Position numbers and translations under genes: made by a program | Source: Nipponacmea schrenckii | Lineage: Eukaryota > Mollusca > Gastropoda > Lottiidae | DNA: 64,000 bases | Direction: 5' to 3' | Assembly: GCA_030562195.1 (NCBI GenBank) | Contig: JAUJPP010000005.1 | Location: forward strand, 14,814,826 to 14,878,825 | In this document: piece after piece, positions 11,701 to 23,650 of the stretch | Layout: each line of letters opens with the position of its first letter | Numbering within the stretch: the stretch's first letter is position 1 | Notes under the pieces: generated by a model | Told to the model about the DNA's origin: nothing | Database searches by the model: none | The model's input: only the letters and a program-made list of their open reading frames with translations

Positions 11701-14700
11701 TGAGGTCAAATAATATTCAATATATTGTCTACGAGTAGATATCTTTTAATTTGGCTTACTTAAAAAATTTCATAGAGATAAGTGTACTTAAATACAGCAA
11801 AAATTGATAATTTTCATATTTTCGCCATATTAACCGTTACGGAAGGTGTGACCTAATTATTTTATGACTTTGAAACTAGGTAAAATGATATTCAATATAT
11901 TGTCTAGAAGTAGGTCATTTAAAAATTTAGCCTACAAAATATTTTAAGGCTCTCGAAATACGTTCATAATTGTAAGCAATTCTAGTTTTTTTTTGTAATT
12001 CTTGGATGAGTTTGCAGACAAACTGGTAAAAGGTGCAGAAATTCTAAATCTACAGTTGATCTTAGAATGATTTCTATTATCAAATAAAACAAAACCGGAA
12101 GTTCTATCTCTGACAGGAAGTGAGAACCGGAAGTTCAGGTTTTTTTGCTTTAGCAAGTTTATTTTCAGTTCGATTTTGACCGGATTTTCAGATTTGAAAA
12201 CTTCAATGTATTTGTCAACTAACAATTATAGGTTTTATGCAATTAGGTTAAATATTTTACCCACGATTTGCAATTCAATTTTCAAGGGTCATCGGCAAAA
12301 ATTTCAGACCGTGATTTCTCCTTTAATATAAATGGTAAAATTTTGAAACTTTACCAGTTGATAGGCGATATGTTTATAATTTTTGAAAAAATGTGAAAAA
12401 AAAAATTCCACTTCCGGTTTAGCCTCAAATGACGTAATTACGTAACTTCCGGTCTATAACTGCTAGGTGAAAAGTGAAAACTGTTTTATAAATAACTTGT
12501 CAATAGTAATTGATTTGACCTAAATAATTAGGTCAAGCTGCCATATCGACCGCCATTTTGAATTTTCGTTACAATTCTTAAATCCGAAATTCAGACACTA
12601 CTGATAGACCGATTTTGATGAAATTTAGCACATAGATACACTGGATCATTATCTACCTTTTCTTGGAGACCGATTTTCAAATTTCGTATTTTCTTTCGAA
12701 TTATTTAAATTTCGATTTTTTCAAAATTAGGTCATTTTAACGGGTACAGAAGGTGTGACCCACTTAATCTATGACCTTGAAAATTAGGTCAAATAATATT
12801 CAATATATTGTCTACGAGTAGATATTTTTTAATTTGGCTTACTTAAAAAATTCATAGAGATAAGTGTACTTAAATACAGCAAAAATTGATAATTTTCATA
12901 TTTTCGCCATCATTAACCGTTACGGAAGGTGTGACCTAATTATTTTATGACTTTGAAAACTAGGTCAAATGATATTCAATATATTGTCTAGATGTAGGTA
13001 ATTGCAAATTTAGCCTACATAATATTTTAAGGCTCTCGAAATACGTTCATAATTGTAAGCAATTCTAGTTTTTTTTTGTAATTCTTGGATGAGTTTGCAG
13101 ACAAACTGGTAAAAGGTGCAGAAATTCTAAATCTACAGTTGATCTTAGAATGATTTCTATTATCAAATAAAACAAAACCGGAAGTTCTATCTCTGACAGG
13201 AAGTGAGAACCGGAAGTTCAGGTTTTTTTGCTTTAGCAAGTTTATTTTCAGTTCGATTTTGACCGGATTTTCAGATTTGAAAACTTCAATGTATTTGTCA
13301 ACTAACAATTATAGGTTTTATGCAATTAGGTTAAATATTTTACCCACGATTTGCAATTCAATATTCAAGGGTCATCGGCAAAAATTTCAGACCGTGATTT
13401 CTCCTTTAATATAAATGGTAAAATTTTGAAACTTTACCAGTTGATAGGCGATATGTTTATAATTTTTGAAAAAATGTGAAAAAAAATTCCACTTCCGGTT
13501 TAGCCTCAAATGACGTAATTACGTAACTTCCGGTCTATAACTGCTAGGTGAAAAGTGAAAACTGTTTTATAAATAACTTGTCAATAGTAATTGATTTGAC
13601 CTAAATAATTAGGTCAAACTGCCATATCGGCCGCCATTTTGAATTTTCTTTACAATTCTTAAATCCGAAATTCAGACACTACTGATAGACCGATTTTGAT
13701 GAAATTTAGCACATAGATACAATGGATCATTATCTACCTTTTCTTGGAGACCGATTTTCAAATTTCGTATTTTCTTTCGAATTATTTAAATTTTGATTTT
13801 TTCAAAATTAGGTCACTTTAACGGGTACGGAAGGTGTGACCCACTTAATCTATGACCTTGAAAATTAGGTCAAATAATATTCAATATATTGTCTACGAGT
13901 AGATATTTTTTAATTTGGCTTACTTAAAAAATTCATAGAGATAAGTGTACTTAAATACAGCAAAAATTGATAATTTTCATATTTTCGCCATCATTAACCG
14001 TTACGGAAGGTGTGACCTAATTATTTTATGACTTTGAAAACTAGGTCAAATGATATTCAATATATTGTCTAGATGTAGTTTAAATTTAGCCTACATAATA
14101 TTTTAAGGCTCTCGAAATACGTTCATAATTGTAAGCAATTCTAGTTTTATTTTTTTTTTTTTTTTTTTGTAATTCTTGGATGAGTTTGCAGACAAACTGG
14201 TAAAAGGTGCAGAAATTCTAAATCTACAGTTGATCTTAGAATGATTTCTATTATCAAATAAAACAAAACCGGAAGTTCTATCTCTGACAGGAAGTGAGAA
14301 CCGGAAGTTCAGGTTTTTTTGCTTTAGCAAGTTTATTTTCAGTTCGATTTTGACCGGATTTTCAGATTTGAAAACTTCAATGTATTTGTCAACTAACAAT
14401 TATAGGTTTTATGCAATTAGGTTAAATATTTTACCCACGATTTGCAATTCAATATTCAAGGGTCATCGGCAAAAATTTCAGACCGTGATTTCTCCTTTAA
14501 TATAAATGGTAAAATTTTGAAACTTTACCAGTTGATAGGCGATATGTTTATAATTTTTGAAAAAATGTGAAAAAAAATTCCACTTCCGGTTTAGCCTCAA
14601 ATGACGTAATTACGTAACTTCCGGTCTATAACTGCTAGGTGAAAAGTGAAAACTGTTTTATAAATAACTTGTCAATAGTAATTGATTTGACCTAAATAAT

Positions 14701-15240
14701 TAGGTCAAACTGCCATATCGGCCGCCATTTTGAATTTTCTTTACAATTCTTAAATCCGAAATTCAGACACTACTGATAGACCGATTTTGATGAAATTTAG
14801 CACATAGATACAATGGATCATTATCTACCTTTTCTTGGAGACCGATTTTCAAATTTCGTATTTTCTTTCGAATTATTTAAATTTTGATTTTTTCAAAATT
14901 AGGTCACTTTAACGGGTACGGAAGGTGTGACCCACTTAATCTATGACCTTGAAAATTAGGTCAAATAATATTCAATATATTGTCTACGAGTAGATATTTT
15001 TTAATTTGGCTTACTTAAAAAATTCATAGAGATAAGTGTACTTAAATACAGCAAAAATTAATAATTTTCATATTTTCGCCATCATTAACCGTTACGGAAG
15101 GTGTGACCTAATTATTTTATGACTTTGAAAACTAGGTCAAATGATATTCAATATATTGTCTAGATGTAGGTAATTGCAAATTTAGCCTATATAATATTTT
15201 AAGGCTCTCGAAATACGTTCATAATTGTAAGCAATTCTAG
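8727..15240 (+). mobile_element. Six-copy tandem array of a ~1.08 kb Helentron/HINE-like non-autonomous element
   Basis: The unit starting GTAATTCTTGGATGAG recurs at 8747, 9840, 10912, 11995, 13078 and 14169 (spacings 1093, 1072, 1083, 1083 and 1091). The last copy ends at about 15240. Each unit ends CTCGAAATACGTTC, then a perfect 5 bp hairpin AATTG-TAAG-CAATT, then CTAG followed by T's. The 5' module of the element begins ACGTATTTCGA, which is the inverted form of TCGAAATACGT at the 3' end; the 3' end has about 22 extra bases carrying the hairpin. Such asymmetric inverted termini, a 3' hairpin and insertion in T-rich DNA are the hallmarks described for Helentron/Helitron2 and HINE elements. 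Units differ by only a few percent. No convincing protein is encoded. Classification is inference; an unrelated satellite is the alternative. Confidence 0.75.
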
Positions 15241-15244
15241 TTTA

Positions 15245-15480
15245 TTTATTTATTTCAATGTTGTGGGTTAATGTCATAATGAAGATGATCCTTATTGATT
15301 TTCGTGACGATCATATAATTCATCACCGGAAAATCATGTCCAACTAGACGTTTTATTTTGGTTATTGTGGGTCAATGTCATCCCTATTGATTTTCGCGAT
15401 GATCGGATAAATTATCAGCGAAATATCGAATTTGACTTAGTGCTTTCACTTTATTACATGTTTAGCTTTAATTTTAAGAA
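15245..15480. repeat. Two-copy ~104 bp imperfect direct repeat
   Basis: TTGTGGGTTAATGTCAT at about 15261 is repeated as TTGTGGGTCAATGTCAT at 15365. The homology continues through CCTATTGATTTTCG and a GATGATC-like motif. It lies directly between the 1.08 kb array and the first mGluR exon. The rest up to 16015 is AT-rich, presumably intronic, with nothing else recognised. Confidence 0.6.
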
Positions 15481-16015
15481 AAGATGGTTATATTTTCCAT
15501 TTTCACCACGAAATTGTATGTTAAAGCAACGTTTGGATATACATGTATATATATGTACCAACCGTTGCTTTCACAATCCCAGATTCTCGTCACTAATTTT
15601 GATTGGTCGAGAGTTTACTCTTCTACCAATTAGATTCCGACGTCTGTAATAATTAGTGTTTGATGACGCCACTAATTGCAAAATAAGCAAAAAAACCCTT
15701 CACAATTAGTGACGTTAAATTGAAGGAACCATAGACGTTTGAGTGAAAATTGGAATCTTGCAAAATCTCTATTAAGTGAGCACAAACAAATCTATTAAAA
15801 TTCAGCATGATATTGCTGGATTTTAAAGAGCTAAAATCCATGTTTGCTCAAAATAACGAAATTTGACCGATAGCGTATTATAGAACTATTTTGAGATAAT
15901 GTTTTTTATGATGAAAATTTTGCATACATCACCTTTAATCTGCAATAATATATTTTTAAGAAAATAAACAATAAATATATTTTCTTCATATATTACATAT
16001 GTATATACATTTTAG

Positions 16016-17076
16016 ATAATTATGGTGCCCATGTACAGTTTGATAAGAACGGCGATGCATTAGGGAGATACACAATTATGAATTACCAAAGAAACAGAAC
16101 AACCCGGCATTATGAATACCAGGAAATCGGACGATGGTCGAAAACATTAAACCTTGACCATTCTAAAATTATCTGGGCAGGTGGAACGGATAAAATACCA
16201 ACATCGCGGTGCAGTGAACCATGCAAGGAGGGTGAAATAAAAAACATGCGACAAGGTGATCCGTGCTGTTGGATCTGTACGAAATGTCAACCATGGGAGT
16301 ACGTTAAGGACGAACGTACGTGTGAATCCTGCGGTACTGGTGGTTGGCCGTACGATAACAAAACAGGATGTTACAGTCTTGTAATCGAGCATATGACATG
16401 GACGAGTATTTATGCTATAGTTCCTATGTGTTTGGCAGCGGTTGGTATAATGTGTACCAATTTTGTAATTTTATTGTTTATATTGTATAATAATACTCCA
16501 GTTGTGATGGCGTCAGGACGCGAACTAAGTTATATGTTGCTATGTGGCTGTTTATTTTGCTATCTTATGACGTTTGCTTTGTTGGCTATGCCATCTGTTA
16601 TTGTGTGTGCTATACAGAGATTCGGTGTGGGCTTTGGTTTCTCTATAATATACTCAGCTTTACTTACAAAGACTAACCGAATATCGCGGATATTCGAAAG
16701 TGCTCGACGTTCTGCCAAAAGACCTCCTTTCATTAGCCCAAAGTCGCAGATACTTTTAGCTTTAATATTAATTTCTATACAAATTCTGTTTACGGCAGTG
16801 TGGCTGTTAATAGAGACGCCAGGCATTCGACTCCATATTCCAGACGAACGAAAGCCATTAATAATTTTAAAGTGCAAAAGTGACGATATTTCATTTTTAG
16901 TGTCGTTGGTATATAACATGTTGCTAATTATAATATGTACTGTTTATGCTGTGAAAACTAGAAAAATTCCAGAAAACTTCAACGAATCCAAATTTATTGG
17001 ATTTGCTATGTACACTACATGTATCATATGGTTAGCATTCGTACCAATTTATTTTGGAACACTGAATTCGTTTAAG
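16016..17076 (+). CDS. mGluR gene A: exon for end of ligand-binding domain, cysteine-rich domain and TM1-TM6
   Basis: This exon encodes about 353 residues of a class C G-protein-coupled receptor of the metabotropic glutamate family, which senses extracellular glutamate at the plasma membrane. The acceptor ends TTTTAG at 16015; the first full codon is 16018. The frame is open for 20 codons before the first Met, reading FDKNGDALGRY, the conserved end of the Venus-flytrap domain. The cysteine-rich (NCD3G) domain follows, with CSEPC, DPCCWIC and ESCGTGGWP (exon residues ~65-118). TM1 starts near residue 131. Conserved landmarks include NNTPVVMASGRELSY, YSALLTKTNRISRIF and FISPKSQ, ending in the TM6 region FVPIYFGT. 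The exon ends in AAG with donor GTAAGT at 17077 (phase 0); open codons beyond that are intron read-through. The first ~400 residues are missing and were not found upstream in the window. Confidence 0.92.
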
Positions 17077-18389
17077 GTAAGTATATCGTTTAACTTTACC
17101 TCAAGGGCAATAACTCCAAAATCGTTCAACAGATTTTAACCAAATACGGTCGAGAACTTATAAATATACATGCAAACCAGGTTGATTCCAGACCGAATAA
17201 TATCTGTAGCCTCGAGTGTGATTACAAAAAGTTTGAACAGACCGACGGTTAGGGGCGATGGCAATTTACGTTTCCAAGTGGGAAAACATGTCAAATGACA
17301 TGTATTTCATTGCATGTGGCTATTCCAGATTTAAGAATCATACGCAAAAACAAATTCGCGCTAAAGAGAATCGAGGGTCCAGTTCACATTTTAAATGACG
17401 AATAATATAACGAATTTCAACTGAAATTGGGCAGTAGAGCGACTACTTTAGTAGAAACACGACATTGGATGCTCCATTCAAACCAATGAATTATAATTCA
17501 GAGGAAACAAACCAAACAATGCCACATTAAAGAGGGTAACGTTGGATTGATTTTTCAAATACTAACAATGGTTGTTAAAGGTAAATCATTAATTTCAACA
17601 TCCCCAACAGTTCCTTTTAAACTTCAATAAATATTTCATGCTCACAATTGTCAGCTTCAGAAAAGGAATTATATTGGAAATATCAGTAGACACAGCATAT
17701 AGATCACTTCGTATCTTATAGATCTTACCGTTAAAACCCTCTATAATTAAACTTTAGTTAAAATTTATATTCTTCTTTTGTCACGATAACAAATATGTTT
17801 ATCAATATAAAGGTACAGTTGTAAAAAAAAACAATCCTACATAATATTAAGTTATTATCAACATGTCTATTCAAGGAATTCTAACTCAGGAAAAAAATTA
17901 TACTACAGAATTACTCTATAATCCAATTAATTCGTAAGTAAGTAATTATCAGTTAAAAAACAAATAATTTTGAAACACCCCGAACAGCATTTTCAATAAT
18001 TAGAAAGTTTTATGGTTTTTCTCGTATAAAAATACGATTCTATTCTTTAGTCTCTACCAATACCAACTGATGATATATACTCTTATTGACCAAATGTGAG
18101 ACTTAAAATTATATGTCCATTCTAAGACGTAGTATTACTTTTTCATGAGTACATTTTCGCTAAAAGAAATGCGGTGGTGCGACATTCAGAACATTAGGGC
18201 TACCATCAATATAATATTTTAATATTATATACTTTTTTTTATAAAAAGGTATGCAGAACATATGAAAACTTAATTGTTGTTTTCGCCTCTGGTCAATGAA
18301 ATATATATAAAACATTAATTAAGTTCTTCGATAAAGAACTTTGTTTCGTTTTGAAGTAGTATTCCTGTGCTTGACATTAAATATTACCG

Positions 18390-19060
18390 TATTGGAGAAA
18401 TACCTGCCATCGAAAGATATGAAATTAATGGAGTTTCGCGTCTTACTTTGTTTATCTTCTGAACTGACAAGACTGACAACGCCATACAGTGTGCAATGAG
18501 GGAATTATGCCAGGTCAGCAGAATAGTCCTACTCTTCTTTCGATTTCGCTCTGTCCAGGAATCCGCACAGCCCGTAGAACATGGGTCCTCGGATCATTGC
18601 CGACAAGGGCAAACTGCGAAGGCCTTTGAAGTGGTCTTTAACATATGAACATACTAGAGTGTTGTTGTGGGGCAAAGTACTACGCCTTTCTGACTAGTAC
18701 GAGAACACATTAAGTGCATGTTACTAGCATAACTTGCATTCATCAACTAACATAGTTAGAACTTGAACTTGAGTCATCCATTTAATTTGAGCTCGAAGAA
18801 ACAGAGGAACGAGGAAAACAAAATAAATATGAAATTAATGTATATATTATAAGGTAATTTGTCCAAAAGAATACGGTAAATGTAATATCGTTTATGAGAC
18901 ATATTAATTCCATTTTTCAAAGCTCTTAATATAAATATTATAAATTGTAAATATTTCTTCAATAGTATTACCATTTATTTCATCATATAAATAGTATCAA
19001 TATAATTGTACACATGAGTATAACATTGCTCCCACTTTACATGTTGGATGATTTAGCTGT
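18390..19060. repeat. Dispersed repeat, copy 2, lacking the tandem core
   Basis: Matches the two ends of the repeat at 6898-8350. TTGGAGAAATACCTGCCATCG is followed at once by ATGAAATTAATGGAG, so the ~155 bp tandem block of copy 1 is absent. Shared anchors include GACTGACAACGCCAT, AAGGCCTTT and TGACTAGTACGAGAACACA, and the shared AT-rich end reaches TGCTCCCACTTTAC near 19040. Same orientation as copy 1. Confidence 0.7.
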
Positions 19061-20683
19061 TATTTTCTTCAGGTTTTGCTTATTGACTGAGTTAATCAAG
19101 AAACGTTATAATTTTTTGTTCTCGAAGTCATTGCTCAAGGGCTCAAATTGCTCTTCGTGCGTATCGAGTTCGATCTCAGATTAACTAAACGGCAAATGAT
19201 TGTCTGGAATTTAGTCCATACTCAATACTTATTTTTTTTTCAAGTCGAACAGAACATGCAGAAAATACATTACCGCGTCTCGATGGGTTTTCGTGTTACA
19301 TGAAGCAGAAATCTGGTCTTTTACTGAGAATTTAATTTTAGATCTGGCCATAGTAGACCCGTGGTTCTGTTGATGTCGATGACATTAAATATCTGAAAAT
19401 TGGCTTTTTCGTTGAAATTGAAATTCACGTGACGTGGGTTTTAAATTTCTAGAAATCGACTATACATCAAAACCTGCGGGTTTTAATATATTCTTTATTG
19501 CCTGATAATTTGAACAGACACTATTTGAAAATAAATACATTAGAAAAGGCAGTTTGATCATGGAAAAGACTCCTCGACACTGTCTTTGGACATGTGTTTC
19601 TGTTGTGTTTTTAAAATTTCTTGTATCAATTTCTATTTTGTGGATTATATTAAATAACGATGTAATTATTTTAACATTCTAAGCCCAAACATTCGAAACT
19701 ATTCCTAAAAATAGTGGTTACTAAAATCTATCAATTTTCCTTTGATATTTTTAACACAAATTTTTGACGTACTAATTATATCTGTGAAGTTTTTGATATT
19801 TGTCTTTTCTCAAAGCTAAAGTTTTTGTCCAAATTTCATGTGGAAATTACCAATAATGCTCCATGCATGATTTGGGATTGCTTAATGAAGTATTAGATCG
19901 ACAGATCTGAAGCTCAAACGAAAAAAAAAGTTCCATGTAAATTATCGACCAGGTTAAGAAAAAAATAATTAGATGATTAAGAAATCGTCCCACCCGGAAT
20001 GTACACATAGGTCGACCAATTACAAGATCTTTAAAGATAGTAGGTGAAGGTTTATTATTTATGTTAAGCATATATTTTGTATTTCTTGTGAATAAATGGT
20101 CATGGAGATTAGACACGAAATTGTTTAAGGTTACATATGTTACAAAATCATTTTTTTTATTGCGCACTTCCGCACTCCTTGCTTTTCATTCTCCAAAACG
20201 GTTGAAACAACTGTGAATCGGGAATAACTGGACTAAATGAGCGCCGATTTAATAAATTTTTATACTTCCACATGAATATTTGGAAGTATATTGCCACCAC
20301 CCTGTCCGTCGGTCCATCAACATTTGTTGTGGGCACAATACAATTTTCATGGAACTTGGAATTGATATGACGGCGATCAAGTTCGAATTTGACGAATTTC
20401 GATGAATGGTTTTTGAGTTTTCCCCCCTGGCTTTTTTTGTTGTTGTTGTGGGTGCTACAGAAGTGTCAATTGATGATGGTGTCCTGTTTGTCACCTGCTA
20501 CTTCAACAAGTCACAATGTTATCTAAAATATTCTACGGCTAATATCATTGACCGGCTTCTTCATCAGGTTAACTGTATCAAAAAACATAAAAAAAAACAA
20601 GTAACCATTGTAAAACTGAAATAAAATTAACTCCCAAATCTCATGTGGATTAAATAATTGTCTTGAACAAACGAACCCATTTT

Positions 20684-20968
20684 ATGAGTAGGAAGACATT
20701 GGAATTTCTCTTCGAAGATGCTCACGACATAGCCATGTTTTTCATCAAGTTACACGAACTATTTCTATTGAACGGTAAAGATCGATATGAATTCATCTTC
20801 AAGTGTGTAAATAATGGAGTAGTACAAAACTTGCATGTTGACATTCCAAGTTTCCCGAGCGAAGGAACAACACTTATATTTCATTGTCCAAATGTCTTAG
20901 AAATTGTGTCTTTTTTAATATTCGTGCAGATTTGTCTTCAAGTCATGCTGACAAAAAGGTCTACTTAA
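20684..20968 (+). other. Unidentified coding-like small frame inside an mGluR intron
   Basis: A 94-codon frame starts at an ATG at 20684. The peptide has a mixed, protein-like composition (for example FEDAHDIAMFFIKLHELF and GKDRYEFIFKC in its first half) and a hydrophobic stretch near the end. I do not recognise a family. It lies on the same strand as the receptor gene but is not part of the receptor, because the flanking exons join in phase without it. It may be chance, a retroposed exon fragment, or a nested gene. Confidence 0.2.
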
Positions 20969-21207
20969 ATTTATTCTTTCCAACGTAAACACAAATATTA
21001 ATGTCTTATTGATTTCCACGTTAGCTAAGCCTGTGCTTGGGTACCTTCTTTAGAAGAAGTTGACTTGAAAAATCAAATTCAGTTTTCCATTCTATATTAT
21101 AGGCCTTTCTTTATATAAACTGTTTATTTGATATTCGGTGACACATACATAATAACATTCCTTTGATAAAATTTGTTTCATGTTCATTGATTCTTATTTC
21201 ATTTCAG

Positions 21208-21391
21208 ATACAAATAACGACACTATGTGTATCAATATCATTAAGTGCATCTGTTGCCTTGTTGTGTCTCTTTTTTCCAAAAGTGTATGTGATAGTCTTC
21301 CAACCACAGAAAAACGTACGAAAATTGACCATGAATTCTGCTAGTTATAAAATGGCCCAGACAGGGACAACAGGCACGACCAATAACTACG
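21208..21391 (+). CDS. mGluR gene A: exon for TM7 and start of cytoplasmic tail
   Basis: The exon follows acceptor TTTCATTTCAG. Joined in phase 0 to the preceding exon it gives NSFK|IQITTLCVSIS, the expected TM6-TM7 junction. TM7 is followed by LFFPKVYVIVFQPQKNVR, a signature of mGluR TM7 and the proximal tail where G proteins and scaffolds contact the receptor. It ends ...GTTGTTNNY plus one base, with donor GTAAGA at 21392 (phase 1). The length of 184 nt is 61 codons plus one base. Open codons beyond the donor are intron read-through. Confidence 0.92.
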
Positions 21392-23650
21392 GTAAGATAT
21401 ATAATTTAATAAAAATATTACAGTGTATTTATTTTCGATCCAGACCGGGGCCTGATAAAGAAGAGGTTCTTGCCATTGTCATCTGACAAGCCGTTCGAGC
21501 TATCTTTGAATCAAAATGTATCTCTATTGGACTCCGTTGTCTGTTATGTACACATCAAGTCTGAAAGATGTGATAAAGAGCTCTATGTAGAACTAGGAAG
21601 AGTGGACAGTCTTTCCCTTTCCTTCATAATTGCACATTGCAAAGCATAGTCTTAGACAAAAAACAACCCTGACTAAAATAAGGTAAATCCTATATAACAA
21701 TAAAACTTGAATAACAAAATGCTTAACATGTTATTAGAGATACATAGTTTGCATATTTGTTTCAATTACTTTATTTCTTTTTTTAAACAAAAATGTTATA
21801 AAACATTGACCCATATACTTGAACAATTTACCTCATGGTCTACAAATATATCTTACTCTGCATGCAATGAATGATTGTGTATGGTGGGCCCAGTAACGGG
21901 ATATCCCTGAAATGAAATCGAGATAGATATATCTATAGTTATATTTGACAATTGGCTATGTTGTATGATCTAGAAAATGATATCGCGTGCTTATTATTGT
22001 TGATACTTAGAAAAGTATACTATTTCACCTAGAAACTATATGACACTCAAATAACAACGAGGAATTGCAAAACATGAAAGCCCAGTTCACCCAACACAGT
22101 GGTAACATGTGCTCTTGTAACTATAATTATGTGGTTTTAAAAGCGCATAAAGTTTTCAACGCACTTAACATAACCAAATCGAGGCATAGTCGCTGCAATA
22201 GATAATCCTATTAAGAGTTCTTCATTGATGCTGAAAATGATGAATATTACAAATGACATAGCAATCAATGAACATGGATTTAGTAAGAGACAAATAAGAA
22301 GAAATATCGAGGAAACTGGTTCCACTCAAAATATTCTACATAATTGTTCATGATTGTTTCAACATGTCTTTGGAATTCAACTGGAAAGTAGACAGTAGTC
22401 AAAAGATCTCTAATTGAGAAGGACAAAATAAATTGTCAATCATATAGCAGAATATGAAGACTTTTGTCATTAAAGAAAAATGTGAAGACGATTTAGGTAG
22501 AGCAATTGTCGAGGAATTTGACAGTCTGTCAAGCCATAGTGTTTACTCCATATATTGATGGACGGGGCGTCTCAAGTTCTAATTTTGTAAACTAAGAAAC
22601 CATGTCAAGAGTTGTCGATTTCAGTTAACTAATAGGAATTTTGGGCAGTTACAAATCACGCGATAATCTTATTTCACATTGTTATACAAGCACATTTACT
22701 TTATGGGCTCATCACGACTTTGTATTTTTTAGAAGCATAATTTAAGTTTATTACATTGTCAGAAGATCGTGGGGATACTGTTAATGGGTAGTGCGATTGA
22801 ATCGATTATTTTCTCTTTTCAAATGACTCTTTCAATAAAGTCTTACGATCAAACCCCTCAAAATGTACACACCCAAAACACAAACATTTCCATTCACAGC
22901 CCCACAAAAGCATGATCTTTGTCTCTCCAATCTGTAATTGTATCTCCCATTCACAGGCAGGACTCTTGCTCTCTCCCAGTCTGTAATCACATTCATATCA
23001 CAAAGTCCATATGTTTCTTATCAGATCTTGACAATTGAAACCAATTACGTGAAAAAGGCAAAATTAATTGGCAAAGGTTTAACGTTCCCTTGAACTTTGT
23101 CACAATATGAATATCAAAGCGTATTGTGTATTCAGAATGGATATTAATAGGCAATGATGTAGTTATTAGTTTCCTCAAATATAACCTAATAATATTGATA
23201 TACCGTCACTCACAAGATTCAAAATTAGTTTATTTAAGACAGGAGTCATCATTCTTAGTTATTTCATAAAGACCTGAATCATTTTGTTAATATATTGTGA
23301 TGTAAATCTATAATGCGTAAATAATGTTTTGTTTCTGTCATAATTGGCATGTGTAATAATGGCAAAATAGCTGAAATGAATTAAATTCTAAATACAAATA
23401 AGAATATAAAATATGATAAGGAAAATATCATATCAAGGGTTAGGATTGCCAAACAGTGTAGACACTGCAAAACTTGGAAGACCACCTTAACAAAGGGTTC
23501 TCCCGCCTTATGAGTGGGGATTGGTTAGCGTGGATGGACTGGTGGTCGTTTTTTTTTATATTTATGTGGGCATATAATAAAACCTTAATACAGGAAGAGT
23601 TAATCCAACATTCTGTTGACAATGTAATCCTGGTGTTCTTCTCTTTTCAG
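21392..23650 (+). other. Last intron of mGluR gene A
   Basis: Phase-1 intron bounded by GTAAGA and CTTCTCTTTTCAG. Apart from AT-rich sequence I recognise no gene or mobile element in it. Confidence 0.75.

Larger units (their letters stand above)
17077..21207 (+). other. Intron of mGluR gene A containing repeats
   Basis: Phase-0 intron bounded by GTAAGT (17077) and TTTCATTTCAG (ending 21207). It contains a fragment of the dispersed 'CAAGGGCAATAACTC ... CAGACCGACGG' repeat near 17098-17255, the second copy of the 6.9-8.35 kb repeat (18390-19060), and a fragment near 20275-20440 resembling 50.74-51.0 kb. A small coding-like frame at 20684-20968 is listed separately. Confidence 0.8.

Noticed and set aside
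16147..16919. Minus-strand frames opposite the mGluR exon
   Set aside because: They are antisense shadows of a strongly conserved + strand coding exon.
17077..17139. Extension of the mGluR frame past 17076
   Set aside because: It crosses a strong donor (AAG|GTAAGT) at the conserved TM6-TM7 boundary; the next exon continues the protein in phase.
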